Assembly: GCA_014925825.1 (NCBI GenBank)
Contig: JACGCK010000147.1
Span: 1-64,000 of the forward strand
Direction: 5' to 3'
From: Pholiota molesta
Taxonomy: Eukaryota; Basidiomycota; Agaricomycetes; Agaricales; Strophariaceae
Length of the DNA: 64,000 nucleotides
Shown here: piece after piece, positions 46,484 to 57,899 of the stretch
Layout: every line of letters starts with the position of its first letter
How positions within the stretch are numbered: position 1 is the first letter of the stretch
Position numbers and translations under genes: made by a program
Notes under the pieces: model-generated
What the model was told of the DNA's origin: nothing
The model's database searches: none
The model's input: only the letters and a program-made list of their open reading frames with translations

Positions 46484-47535
46484 TCACACTGCATCAATAT
46501 GATGCAAATATGACACCGGATCGAGCTCGGTTTTCATCCTCTCCAAAAGAGCAGGCGGGATCCGTATGTAATGCACTTTCCGATTTGGGCTTAGCACGCT
46601 GTTGAGGATCTGGTCGAAATAGCTCTTAGCTCGAGGCTGGGGCTGTTTGCTGAGATATTGTTGCGTCTGTTCAGTCGTTTTGATGGTATCGCTTAGCGCT
46701 TTGATACGACCCAGTAATTCTTCAACGGTATCATCAGAAAGGTTGAATTGGCGCATGGCGATGGCGTCTATCGCGGGTATGTCATTATAAGTTTATTTAA
46801 CGGCAGTAAGGGTGAAGGATGTGACACTAGCTCACCTTCTTTCGCCGCGTCAAATTTGGCCAGATGGATACGTGCCTCAGCGCGCCTGAAATGCGCTTTC
46901 CCACTGCTCAGGGGATTGCTGAACAGATCCAAATCAAGAGCATCGGTAGCGAAGCTTTCGGCGAAGTCGAATCTAGTTGTGCGACATCCCGTCAGTGACT
47001 AAGGCTCGTAATATTTTTACGGTGCGAAAACTTGCTGATTGAGCTTCAGAGCACACGCTGCTATGTTGTTAAGCGCATCGGGTGTCGGAAACGTAGAGAC
47101 GGAACAGAAGTACAGCATCTCAGCCCGGGCGGTTTCGCCCTTCTTGAATTCTTCGTTTCCCTTGAAATAGACAATTGCCACACAAGCAGTGGGTGTCATC
47201 CCAAACGTTCTTGGGAGTTCCGAACCGAATTCACTTGCCTTGTCCTTCATATCCATTGCAGACGTCAACATCTCGAATTCGGATAGTCCGCCTTCTTTCA
47301 TGATCCGACTCCTGTTCTCGAGCAGAATGAGGGCGTGTCGGGTGGTTGCGCTTTGCCGCTCGTGGTATGCGGAGACTTTATCGAAGAATGCCTGCCAGGC
47401 GGGCGACAGGCCTTCCGGGATGTTGATGTTGAACAACTCCTTGGCCTTCAGTCGGTTCGCGACGTCGTTCTTCCAGGATTGCATGAATGCGGCTTGGGCA
47501 TTTAGAGTGGCTTGATTTGGGATGTGTTGGTCCAT
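46484..47535 (-). CDS. TPR-like protein
   Basis: The product has 311 residues from three exons: 47535-47021, 46972-46836 and 46767-46484, with agreeing phases. It starts MDQHIPNQATLNAQAAFMQS. The middle holds a tetratricopeptide-like helical pair: VAIVYFKGNEEFKKGETARA, EMLYFCSVSTFPTPDALNNI, AACALKLNQ, then FATDALDLD, GKAHFRRAEARIHLAKFDAA and EDAIAM, the alternating small/large pattern of TPR units. The C-terminal part (about 80 residues) is predicted helical with a Lys/Pro-rich stretch. Such proteins act as protein-binding scaffolds. There is no signal peptide or membrane segment. The partner is unknown. The hAT-like element ends 220 bp from its stop. Confidence 0.65.
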
Positions 47536-49670
47536 GACGAGCGTTTATTGAGCGTTTGCTGAATATTTTAATTTTATGAGAACCCGATTCGGGACCGTGA
47601 GCAATTGTGAGCAGATTGCGGTGTATGACGGACTCGGAGGAGAACGCGCACAGAGGCTTATATTTCTTTGCGAGGTTTCAACCTGTTTCAACACGATGAT
47701 GACGTATGTACACAATGTGTAAAAGCGATCGAAATAACATGCTCGCAATATTTCAAAATTCAACCAAGCTAACGGTTTGAATTTCATACACATGCCTGCC
47801 AGTGGATGTTTAGGCAAGCGTAATCCTGGTCGTTGTCAAGTCGTTGCTCATGCACACCGTCAAAAATCACCCGTTTTTTTATCTCTCTGCCACTGCTCGT
47901 TATTTAGACATCTCCGCCTCTACCATTGAATATCGCGTATGCATCGCACGGCAGGGTGACTAATCAGATGCGAGGTGGCGATGGTGGATGGTAGAGCAGG
48001 AATCAGGGAATCGAACAAGCCATCGATGATAGTCCTGTGATGGTCCGACTCCAGCGTGAGAGTTCGGGCCGCCGTAATCCGTAGACTGGGTTCGCTTGCC
48101 CTTCCTCTTGATCTCCTCGTTCATCATCGACATCCAACACCTTGCTTGTATGGGACTCAACTGCAACGACTCTTCCACACTAGCAGTGAAAGCACCCGGC
48201 GACCCCGATTCCTCTGCATCCCCCTCCCTGTCGAGACTGCTATCCCCTCAGCGGTGTCGGGCGACCGACCGTCTACGCGTGGATTGATAGCACTCTCCCC
48301 ACCATGGCCTCCGACGCGGTCGATGATGAACGCGATGCCCGTTTGCAGTGACGAATAGCTATCCGTGCGACTGATAAATCACGGTATCGAGGAAATGGTG
48401 CGCGGTGATTTTGGCTTGTCGTGTGTACTTCCCCACTCACACCCTTGCTCAGCTCCATCACCGTCGTCGGCGGCGCAATCAACGCCACCAAAGTTGCCGA
48501 CACCTTCGTCGTAGCCTCATCCTCATGCCTGCGAAAACTACGCCGCGACGATTAGCCTTTCTTCGGATTCGTATGGGCATACAGGAGTTGGGACAGCGAG
48601 GGCAAGGTGTGTAACGTAGCTTTCAATTACTGCTTGTGAACTCTGTAACATTTTCGCGCAGCTGCCATCCCCGTACAATCGCCGTCGTCACATGGCCGGT
48701 CCCAACGTCTCTCCTCGCCTCGGCCCAGACCTCCCAGCCCTCCGCCCCTAATTCTGCTGGAACGGAGACGTTCGCGATGGTGGGTTACCTGTGAAGCTCG
48801 AGGCCGATAGGCAAGACGTCCATTGGTATGCATGGCCCATGTGTTGAACATTGTTATATGCTTATATCGTCTACCGCAGACGATCCGTCCGCATGTTGGA
48901 TATACGCGTTGTTGACAATCTTCGCGAACGCTGATGTGTCGTGATTGCGCTTGGCGCCTACAATGTGAACGGCGCGATATGGACGAGCGTCTGTCCGGAT
49001 TTTCGTTGCTGGAAGCTGAGCGCAGCACCAAGGGCCTGTATATCCCTGCACGTCGGCGACCATACGGCCTGCGGAAACTACGCCACGACGGTTCGTTGTG
49101 AGCAAAGCTGCAAACTGAGGATTGTTTGCAAGCCCGCATGTCGTCACGCGCGCGGAGTAGGAGTGCGTATTTGGTTCTCATTCTTTTTTTGGGATGTGAC
49201 CAAACAAATGAGGGTGGCAATCAGGACCAAACAGCCATTGTCCAGCGGGCTTGATGGGCCACGGTAATGAAGTTCAATGAACAATGCTGTGCAGCACAAC
49301 GGGGCCACCCACTCCTCCATTGTGCCTACCCTCCCTACATCCCATATAAATATGGCGCCGTTTTCTCTGGAGAATTTCTCACCAGGTTTCCCCTGACCCA
49401 CTCTGCTCATTGCCAGCCTAGCTTCGTTTTGGCTTCGTTTGCTCTTTCGTCCTCTACGATCTCCTCAAGTTCTCAATCTAGGTGTGTATCTGACTCTTCT
49501 TACCTTTCATGTCCTGGCGTCTAACGTGCGGCTAGTTTTATCCTCTTTACGCCCTTCATTTCATTCGCACTTCATTTTCGCAAGCATCACACGTCCTTGA
49601 ATCGCCGGTCGATCCCTTTACAAGCCCTTTCACGAACTCTCTTCTGCACCCTTACGACCAACTCAAAAAA
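47536..49670 (+). repeat. Repeat unit 8 (module C only) and flanks, up to the BTG/Tob gene
   Basis: Module C lies at 48035-48090 (GAGAGTTCGGGCCGCCGTAA). Modules A and B are not visible upstream; 47536-47930 should hold the promoter of the minus-strand TPR gene. After C comes a C/T-rich stretch with gene-like remnants to about 49250. A repeated CTACGCC-ACGACG patch occurs at 48537 and 49078. The last 200 bp form a pyrimidine-rich leader of the next gene. No intact coding frame is supported. Confidence 0.4.
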
Positions 49671-51029
49671 ATGGCATTCAACAACACCACCGTCCTCTCC
49701 GTCCCCATGACCCTCGCCCCGGCCAGCCTCACGCACGCCATCGCCTTCCTCACACGCCCCCTCCTCCCCGCGCTCTCCCCCGAAGCCCTCGCGCTCCTCC
49801 AGGCCGCCCTCCGCCGCGCGCTCGCGGCCGCGTACGTTTCGAACCGCGCCTCGCGCCTCGTGCTCGCCTTCGCGGGCCCCGGCGCCCCGCCCCCGCGCCC
49901 AGTGGACGCCGCGTGCCGCGCCGCGGGCGTCTCGTGGGCCGCGTGGATGCCGCTCCTCCCTGTGCATGGCGCGTTCGCGGTCGTCATCGAGCCGCGCGTG
50001 GTTAGCGTCGCGTACCCCGCCGCCGCCTCTGGGCTCGTCCCAGCCCAGAGCGCGGTCGTGTGGTCCGCGGCCGCCGCCGTGCCCCGGCGCCTCGCGCCCC
50101 TCTCTGCGTCTGCCCACACCGCCGTCGCCGCCGAAGAGGAGACGCACGTGCGGATCAGCAAGGCGCGCGTGCAGGCCTCCCTGCGCGCGACGCTGCACTC
50201 CGCGCTCGCGCGGGAGCAGACGCGCGGGAGCAGCACGACGCTCGCGCAGCGGCTGCTCGCGGTCGGGGAGGAGAAGGAGGCGGACGAGCTGTTCGCGATG
50301 CTCTCCACGAGCGTGCTCTCGCCCACGCCCACGCGGGACGCGTTCCCCGCTGGTACCTCCCCCTCCACCGTGTTCTCGCGCTGTACTGATGACACGGCGG
50401 CCCCGCCGTCGCCGTCGAGCTCGCGCTCCTCCACGCCCTCCGCGTTCGGCTCCGCGTACGACAGCGACGCGGAGAGCCTCACGTCCGCGTCGTCCGCGTC
50501 TTCGTGCGACTTCCTCGACGCCACCAAGCGCACCTGCACCACCGCTGGTCCCGTTCCTGTGCCCGCCGCTGCGACGCGCCCCGTGCCCGCCTTCGCGCGC
50601 CGCGTCCCCGCCCCCGCGCCGGCGGCCTTCGTTCCCCGGCCTTCGCTCTCTACCCCTTTTACATCCACCACCGTTCCTACCCCTGCCGCTACGACGACGA
50701 CGACGGCCGCCACGCCAGCCCGCGTGTGGATCGATCGCACCAGAAAAGACGTGACCAGGTACCTGTACCAGGGCGGCGTGAGCACCGTGCTCACCGGCGG
50801 GGTGATGCTCGGCGGCGGCGCTGCTGCTGCCCGGCCCAGGGCTGCTGCTGCTGCTGCCCTGAAGCCCAGCGCGGGTGCTGTGAGTCTTAAGCAGACAGCG
50901 CGCGCGGCGGCGGAGGTGCCGAAGTACCGCGCCCCGATCGGGAGCGGGCGGTGGGGCGCGCCGGCGCACCGGTTCGCTGCTGCGCCCGCCGGGGGTGCGG
51001 GGTCGTGGAGGCGCGCTGCGCGTGTTTGA
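49671..51029 (+). CDS. BTG/Tob-type anti-proliferative protein homologue
   Basis: A single-exon protein of 452 residues starting MAFNNTTVLSVPMTLAPASL. Residues about 15-115 show the BTG domain pattern: THAIAFLTRPLL, LSPEALALLQAALRRALAAA, a central SRLVLAFAGPG, PVDAACRAAGVSWAAWMPLL and AVVIEPRVVSVAY. In animals this domain binds the CAF1/POP2 deadenylase and slows cell growth; a link to mRNA decay is inferred here. The remaining 340 residues are Ala/Pro/Ser/Thr-rich and probably disordered. One charged segment, VRISKARVQASLRATLHSAL with AREQ, looks helical. The coding region is far more GC-rich than its flanks, and opposite-strand frames are open as a result. The start is preceded by a pyrimidine-rich leader and AAAAAATGG. 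Confidence 0.6.
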   Translation: MAFNNTTVLSVPMTLAPASLTHAIAFLTRPLLPALSPEALALLQAALRRALAAAYVSNRASRLVLAFAGPGAPPPRPVDAACRAAGVSWAAWMPLLPVHGAFAVVIEPRVVSVAYPAAASGLVPAQSAVVWSAAAAVPRRLAPLSASAHTAVAAEEETHVRISKARVQASLRATLHSALAREQTRGSSTTLAQRLLAVGEEKEADELFAMLSTSVLSPTPTRDAFPAGTSPSTVFSRCTDDTAAPPSPSSSRSSTPSAFGSAYDSDAESLTSASSASSCDFLDATKRTCTTAGPVPVPAAATRPVPAFARRVPAPAPAAFVPRPSLSTPFTSTTVPTPAATTTTTAATPARVWIDRTRKDVTRYLYQGGVSTVLTGGVMLGGGAAAARPRAAAAAALKPSAGAVSLKQTARAAAEVPKYRAPIGSGRWGAPAHRFAAAPAGGAGSWRRAARV

Positions 51030-51839
51030 TTGATGGCACCGCACCGGGGGTTTTTTTTTTCATGTATATTTTATGACGTCTCATGATTACGACTTCAAGA
51101 CGAGGACGAACACGGAACATGCTACGGGTTACTTCATTTCGCATTCTCCCTTTGATTTTGTTCTTTGTGTACGACTTTGTACGACTATCCCGGTTTGGTT
51201 TATGGACGCTGTAATTGTAACGCCTAGCTGACCTTTCATCCCGTATTTCTTGTAGCTGCATCCCTTAGTCGCTCGCGCGTTTATAGCGCGCTGTTCCATT
51301 TTTTCGTTCTTTGTCTTCTTCTCCGCTCCGTGTTGTCTAGAGCATCCAACCCAACGCTTGGCTATCTCCCGCCCTCTGTCTGTGTCTGTTTGTAGTCTCC
51401 TCTGTAACCTGCATTAATAACCAACGCACTATCCACTATCACTGGCGTCCGTGTGTCCTTCCCTTGCCTTGCTCTCCTCGGTGTGGTCTGAGTGGTTGGC
51501 TTTGGGATCCACCTCCTCTTGCTGTAAGGAAGTCATATACGATGACCAAAATAGGAAGGATAGGAACATATGTGTGCTTGGGAAGGGCAGGGAAAAAAGG
51601 CGAAAGGATCAATCTGGCTGAAAGCGACGCAAGATGTGTACACGGCAAAATCGCCTATACTTTCGCATGTGCCAGAGAAACATGCATGCATCCTTCGAAG
51701 GCATCAGTCAGAGCGTGATTCGTTCCTTCAAAACATCGGCCCTGCTTTCGACGGCGCGATGTGCGCGCCATGCAGCGTTATTTATCAGAACATTTGAAAA
51801 TGAGTCATCCCTATATCCCATCTAGGGGTACGATCAGAA
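51030..51839. other. 3' flank of the BTG/Tob gene
   Basis: It opens with a poly-T run and AT-rich sequence consistent with a 3' untranslated region. Frames at 51439-51825 lack motifs. I see no further gene before repeat unit 9. Confidence 0.4.
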
Positions 51840-53400
51840 CGCCCATCCAAGACGAGATGTAGGGCTAAGACATAAGCGTGAACAAGGAAAATGTACGTGT
51901 ACACATGTACAAGAGGAAGCACCTGCATGGGGACATCCCTACTTCAACTCGCCCAGAAGAGCGCGCAGAGAGCGCACTGTGGAAGCCAAACTGAAGACCC
52001 ATTTGTCCCATTTGTGCTTCCTCTTGTACCAAGGATCGTACAATTGATCAGATACATTGGGGTAAAAAGAGAAGTAAGTTATTGCACGAGCGCAATGGTT
52101 CCCCTGGCCCAGCGCGAACCTGAGATTCCATATCAGAGGGAGACCCACCCCACACCTTATTACGATGGCTGAAAGGTAGATAGGAGATGAAAACTCTTTA
52201 CTATTACAACCTATTGTCATGGCCGACGGAGGCAACAGCGGGTGCAGCTCCGGCGGATGTCACGGAGGAGAATGTAGATTCTCCGAGGACGCCATGTCAA
52301 CTGGACACATTGAGAGTCGTTCACCTCCTCCTGACGGGGTTGGGGCGGTCCAAAGAAGATGGAGAATACGACGGAGCTCCGCGCCCTGACGCTGGAATAG
52401 CCATGTGCATCCTCTACCCCGCTCCCCGAGCCGGGGCACATGAGCCTTCAGCTGCATCGCTGCTGTCCCCGATCAACAGTCACATCCGGGTCAGAATAAA
52501 CAACAAGACAAGAACGGTAAGTAAGATAGTGAAGATAGTGACAGGCCGGAACAATTCCTGTCGGTAGGAACCTCAGAGCCCTTGTCACTGGAAGGCTAAC
52601 ACCACTCCACACCTCGCGACGGTGGAGAAAAGGCAATAAGCGAACATAGCCATGACTGATAGAGACAGTGCAGAGTGCTGCTCCGGCGGACGTCACCAGT
52701 GAGAATGGGGGTTCTCGATGAACGCCATGTCATGGATATGAAATATCCAGCCACCTCGCCCACCGAGTTGAGATGGTCTATGGAGCAGAAGAAGGCGCAT
52801 AGTGCAAGGGGATGACGGAGAAAGACGGGAGGCAAAGAAAATACGCACCCCACATAAGCGACGGCGGTACGGTTTCGATGTTATGTTCGACACGCTGGCC
52901 TGAACCCGTCCTGCCGCGATCCTTCCTGGAAGGATCCAGCATGACCAGACCTAGACAGAATGGACACACACCTGAATAATGCGTCCAAGAAGAGACGAGC
53001 CGTAGATATCTTCCAAGCGATAAATGTAGGAAGATTGAGAATGGCTGATGTGAAGGTGTATGAACGCGTACTCAACGTTGCAACACCAATTTTCAGGAAC
53101 TATTCTGATCTGTCCACATCGTCCGGCATAAAACGAGAAGAAACGGAGCTGCTTTGCACCAAGGACTGAGTGGATTGAGACATGCGGGAGAATCGTGGAT
53201 GTGGCAAGATCGATGTTGAGGTGCATGGTCCGAGCGCTCAACTCGGAAGGATGCGGTTCGGGCCGCAATATTCCGATGACTGCACCGCTCGCCCTTCCTC
53301 TTGATCTCCTCGCTCATAAACCCCACATCCTGCCGACTTGAGGCTCCTATGAAGGTACATACTACGCCACGCTCTGCGCCTCTAGGCTCTAGCCCTCGAC
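51840..53400 (+). repeat. A-B-C repeat unit 9 (two B modules)
   Basis: Module A at 51906-52029 has arms TACAAGAGGAAGCAC and GTGCTTCCTCTTGTA, a 15-bp match. Module B occurs twice: 52250-52305 (GGAGAAT-GTAG-ATTCTCC) and 52685-52735 (GAGAA-TGGGGG-TTCTC). Module C is at 53220-53295 (TTCGGGCCGCAATATTCCG). Open frames inside are short and unshared. Confidence 0.65.
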
Positions 53401-54540
53401 CCATTCGCAATTAGAACTTAGCCCTGTGCTGGGACCTGGGCATCTGCATCCGGCACCTCTTGTTTCGTTCGCATCCAGCCTGCAACCCTCCATTTGCTTC
53501 TCGACCTGGGTTCTGGCTGCTGTTCTCTCAGCAGACGCGCCACGTATAGCGCCCGGTGCATGCACCGTTCCTTTGATTGGTGACGGTCTGGAAGCTCAAG
53601 ACGTCGTGGAATTGATCTTTGGGGAGCTGGGGATTTGGGATGGTAACTATCCAATACCTCGTTCACATTCCTGCCCGCAGGCGTTCCAGCCATCATCACC
53701 ACAGTCGCTCTTTGTGCTTGATCGTCTTCGGTCTATGCTTGTCCTAGTATCCCTCAACGTCCTTACCCACGCTCTGGAACTTGTCGCGCGTAACTTCCTG
53801 GGCCGAATTCGGGAAGCTGAGCGCTGAGCCCCGAACCTTCCTTTGGTTTCACTCTCAATCTATCGCTACATGACTTTGTCTGTTACACTTGCTAGTCATC
53901 ATCGGCGCTTCTCAGGACCTTACCTAGCGCTCTTTCGGTCTTCTCACTTTCCTTCCTATGCTAGTAAAGTATGATGGCTTGCACTCGCCGTCCTGCATCA
54001 CACGACGCGCACAGACGCCTCATTACATGCACTTTCCGTGTTCGGGTCCCGGTTTATCTCACTTTGGGCATCGAACACTCGCAAGGTTGTTCCTTCGACC
54101 AGTCGCGGCCCCGCCGAATATTTTGGCGGGAGCTGGAATCATCACTGAGCACTCAACTCATCCTACGTCTTACGCGCACTCGTATCTGACACAATGGTGC
54201 TTCGCTCAATCTGCAGGTGCGATAACGCGGAACACCACATACTATATAGGTTGTCAGAAAACATACAGACGGTATGGTAGACCAGATGCCCGTCTGTATA
54301 TATACCACTTCTATCGCGCTTGCTTGTACCAATTGACCAATTCGGCTTGCGAATCTACTTTTTTGCAGACTTGGGAACTGGTTCGCATTTGCGTATGGTC
54401 TGTAGCGCATACTCAGGCCCATATGTACATAGTCTATCTCATGGATTGTCAACATACTTGAACCACCAGACAGCACACAGGCTATATCCATGAGCATGTT
54501 ATAACCCACCGAACAAAGTCTATTCCACGGAACAGTAACC
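53400..54540. other. Gene remnants after unit 9
   Basis: The frame 53426-53827 (+) resembles the post-C regions of units 11 and 12 in places, around an intron-acceptor-like CCCGCAG and a following ATCATCACC patch at 53675-53700. It carries hydrophobic runs in more than one frame, as if indels had shuffled them. I take it as a dead member of the gene family that follows these units. 53958-54461 shows nothing recognisable. Confidence 0.35.
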
Positions 54541-56200
54541 ACAAAAAATCGTCAGCCAGAAGACCGCTGCAATCGACACCTTTGCATAAGAGGAGGAGAG
54601 CACGATTTTCATGCTCCAACCTGGCCAGGTGAGCCCGTAGAACGCGCTCACTGCAAGCCAGGTACATGCAGCTCCACAGCGTCCACCTCCTCTTGCGCTC
54701 AGGATGGGCTGTACGTCGATTGAGAAGGGGGGGTTACCTATGAGGGATGTGCACCACGTACGGAAGGAGCGTCGGACGGGCACGCGATGCAGAATGTGGG
54801 TGAATGAAGCAAGATGAAAATGGTGACATCGCGACATCGCCAATCATATCGCCCATTGCGTACCGAGGCGCATGGGACTTTCAAGCGCATCCCCATGGGC
54901 CGTCAGGATCCATACGATTGTTCGAGACATCAGCATCGCTCTCCACGTCAAGGTACATGAGCCATTCATAATCAGCTTCATGTTCCCCAAAATCTGATCT
55001 GCGCAAACTGAGGCCCTCGTGTCCCATCTCGAGGGTACGATCAGAGCCTCCGTTGTGGGATAAATTAAGGATGGGGAGATGAGAGCGAATGCAGAAACAT
55101 ACAGACGAGGACCGATATAATTGGGACTCTTGTACAGAAGGAAGATTGGAATTTTTTACCAGACTTTTACCTGGCCAGAAGATTCGACAGAGCGAACTCC
55201 CTGGAAACCAGGCTAAAGGTGAGTTATCGTCCCTGCTTCCCTCTGTACGTGAAGGCCGTATCATGTATCGGTTGCAGAAATGAGAAGAGAGGCGCACTGC
55301 GATGTCGTTTCAGCAGGCATACGGGGCAGGGGTACTCATGAATGTAGATGACGCTTGCATGGCGCCGTCCATGCTGAGCTCCACCGCTTGTAGCGAGCTG
55401 CCTGAGCAGTTCGGCTGCAGCACAACCACCACCCAGGTCAGTTCCAACATCCACCCTAGCGGCCATTCTAGAGCATCACGACAGATATTCCCATCTGCGC
55501 CAGAAGAGAACAAGTCATCACAGAACTTCAACAGTCTCTCGAAACATTGACACAGTCTCGAGGGTTCTGAACCTTCAACATGACAGGACGAGGTAGAATA
55601 CAAGCCAGATTCACGATCGCCAGGGCTAACAGGAACATCAAAGAATGTGGTTCCAGTAGACCATCACTGGTGATGATCAATACATCACCCAGATCCGTAC
55701 CTCATCTTAACCACCTGGGAACAGTCTGTGGGAAGCTCAGATAAGATATGGGGATGTGATCCACAGCAGGGAACAACAACCGCAAGGAAAGTGGAGGCAG
55801 GAGGACGACAGAATGCTGCAAAACGCACCTGAACTATACAGAGACTGCGCTCTGAGGATAATACATCATGTTCCCTGATGTGTTGTCGAAGTACCGGTGA
55901 TCCTGGAACGAATTCAAAGTGAACCTGTTCTACTCAGCGCTTAGTGGCCTTCGTACATGCTAGGAAGTCGTGGTGGTGGTGATATCGATGGCGGTGATGT
56001 GCATGGTCAATGGTCCGGGCGCACAACTGCTTCGTGAGAACGAGTGAACGTGGTTCGAAGTGCGGGCCGTAATAGTCCGACGACGGCACTTGTTCTCCTG
56101 ACTTTGATCAAATCCTTTCGACACATAGTCTGTAAATCGCTAGTTCGCATTGGTGCCACTCAGAGAGATAAGTACACCCTCCGATCATCTGATAATATAA
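54540..56200 (+). repeat. A-B-C repeat unit 10 (two A modules)
   Basis: Module A occurs at 54584-54697 (inner stem GTGAGC/GCTCAC with CGT/ACG) and again at 55131-55248 (arms GTACAGAAGGAAG and CTTCCCTCTGTAC). Module B at 55645-55695 has a wholly different stem, GGTGATG/CATCACC, within the usual flanks (GGTTCCAGTAGACC, CACTGG). Module C is at 55995-56090. The sequence at 56108-56200 aligns with the 3' end of the remnant after unit 12 (63300-63400), so the gene body between was lost. Confidence 0.65.
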
Positions 56201-56347
56201 ATGATAATTGATAACGATGGGGTCGTTGGTCCGAGTCAGCGTTCTCGTGAAAGGGTTCTTGCAGACTCCTTCAAGGCTTCAATGCCTCCGTGCTCAGTTC
56301 TTCATTGTTCTACCACTCATCTATTCGCGATTCCCTTAGGCAATACC

Positions 56348-57279
56348 ATGCCAATGCCATCCTCCGATCACATACCACATCGTCCACCCACCGCACCAGC
56401 TACCACTTTTGATGACATTGACGACCATTTCGACTACCGCACGGCGATCTCCAGACGACAACGTCTGAATTCGCAACGAACACGCATCTGGGTTTACCGA
56501 CATATTTCCCCGGGACGCCGCCGCTCTCTGGCCGCCGCCCGATGGGATTCCGCACTGGCGGACCATCTTGCCGCGAATGGGGAGATTCCAGTGTCTTGGA
56601 TGGATGGGGGTCCGACACCGCTGACCGCGTCGAGAGGCGCATTTCCGCCATCGTTATCATCGGCTGTCGCAGGTGTGCGGTAAGCCGTTCCCGTCTTCTG
56701 TCGATTTATTTCATATTCACATCCATTCCCCACAGGTTCCATGGCTGCTGGTTGATCTAAAAAATCTCCATATCCAGGGAGTCATCCGCGTGCCACAGAG
56801 ACTGCTGGAGAGATTCTCTGCCCTGAGCCGCTTGGATTTGGTCGATGCCAGCGTGCTGGTTGCACACTGTCTACAGTCGCGACATCTGCCGTTCCCTCAT
56901 GGGCGCCGTACTCCCGCGGTGCCCTCTGCTACGCCAGGTCGACCGACGGAGTGGACGGCGATATTGTCGATTACCGATGAAGGCAGGACGATGGTAGAAT
57001 GGGGAGGGGTGTGTATCCATGTCTACATTTTTGGATTTTCAAAATTTCAGCAGGCACTAATACTCGCCGCAGACCTGGGAACACGCGAGCCTGTGGCGCC
57101 GTGGAGAACTACTGGCGCAGGATGATGCCAGCGCGCAATGGGTGCAGAACAGTATGTCAATCTGTGCATTCCTTATTTTCGCTTCAGGGAGCTAATACTA
57201 ACTGTGCTATTCTTCAGTGCCAAATCAACAACGTACGGTCTCAACCTATCCAACAGATGAGACCGAGGCACTACAGTAG
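56348..57279 (+). CDS. Four-exon protein of unknown function inside the repeat array
   Basis: Exons 56348-56674, 56736-57008, 57073-57151 and 57218-57279 join in one frame to about 246 residues. The intron before 57073 has a CTAAT branch signal, and all junctions are GT-AG. The start is the ATG of MPMPSSDHIPHRPPTAPATT; an earlier in-frame ATG at 56201 exists. The protein has an Arg-rich N-terminal part (RTAISRRQRLNSQRTRIWVY), a hydrophobic/acidic centre (VPWLLVDLKNLHIQGVIRVP, LERFSALSRLDLVDASVLVA) and TWEHASLWRRGELLAQDDAS near the end. I do not recognise it. There is no signal peptide. It appears intact although surrounded by decayed repeat units. Confidence 0.5.
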
Positions 57280-57899
57280 TATTGATCCGCTAGATAACAG
57301 ATCCATGGCTCAATTGATAATCATGTAGATTTTATTACTTTTCATCCTAATCCGTGTATTCCAGAGTACAATCAACGTGTCACTGAAACATCGACCGTAT
57401 CTATGCCCGAGTGCACCATGTACATATCTTGTAAAGAAATAGAACAGCGCTCATGATAACTTGCGAACTTGGCGGGGTTCGATCTGAAGAGGTCGTATAT
57501 TCGAATTTCGGTTATAATATGTCGTCCAATAATCATAGCAAACTTTCGAGTCAGTCCTTAGGGCCTGCTGGCATTACAGGATCACCACTGGATTATTAGG
57601 TGCGAAATATAATATTACATATATCTGCGCGCTCAAATAGAATAATCATAATACTGGAGATCTGACGTGAGAAGAGCCCACAGCGCGCAAAGGACGCACT
57701 GGAAGGTGCGGGAACGGATGCTGAAGACGCCGAGTTGGACGGACATCCTGATGTCTCTCGTGGTTTCCCTGGGGTCCGAGGCGCGCTGCGCGCACCCCCG
57801 TCATTCGTGGAAACATACCTGGCGTCGGATGGTGCGGAAAAGATAGACGGAGGCAGACAAGGTACTCTCGTCTGAGGAAGGATGAAGAGTCGAGAGGTT
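57280..57899. other. Intergenic, AT-rich; no gene
   Basis: This is the 3' flank of the four-exon gene, then AT-rich DNA to about 57660. A patch at 57670-57800 (GAAGAGCCCACAGCGCGCAAAGG) resembles an isolated inner hairpin of module A but lacks the arms. I see nothing coding in it. Confidence 0.35.

Noticed and set aside
49587..51044. 485-residue open frame on the minus strand
   Set aside because: It is the complement of the GC-rich BTG/Tob gene. Its Arg/Gly-rich product is typical of a shadow frame.
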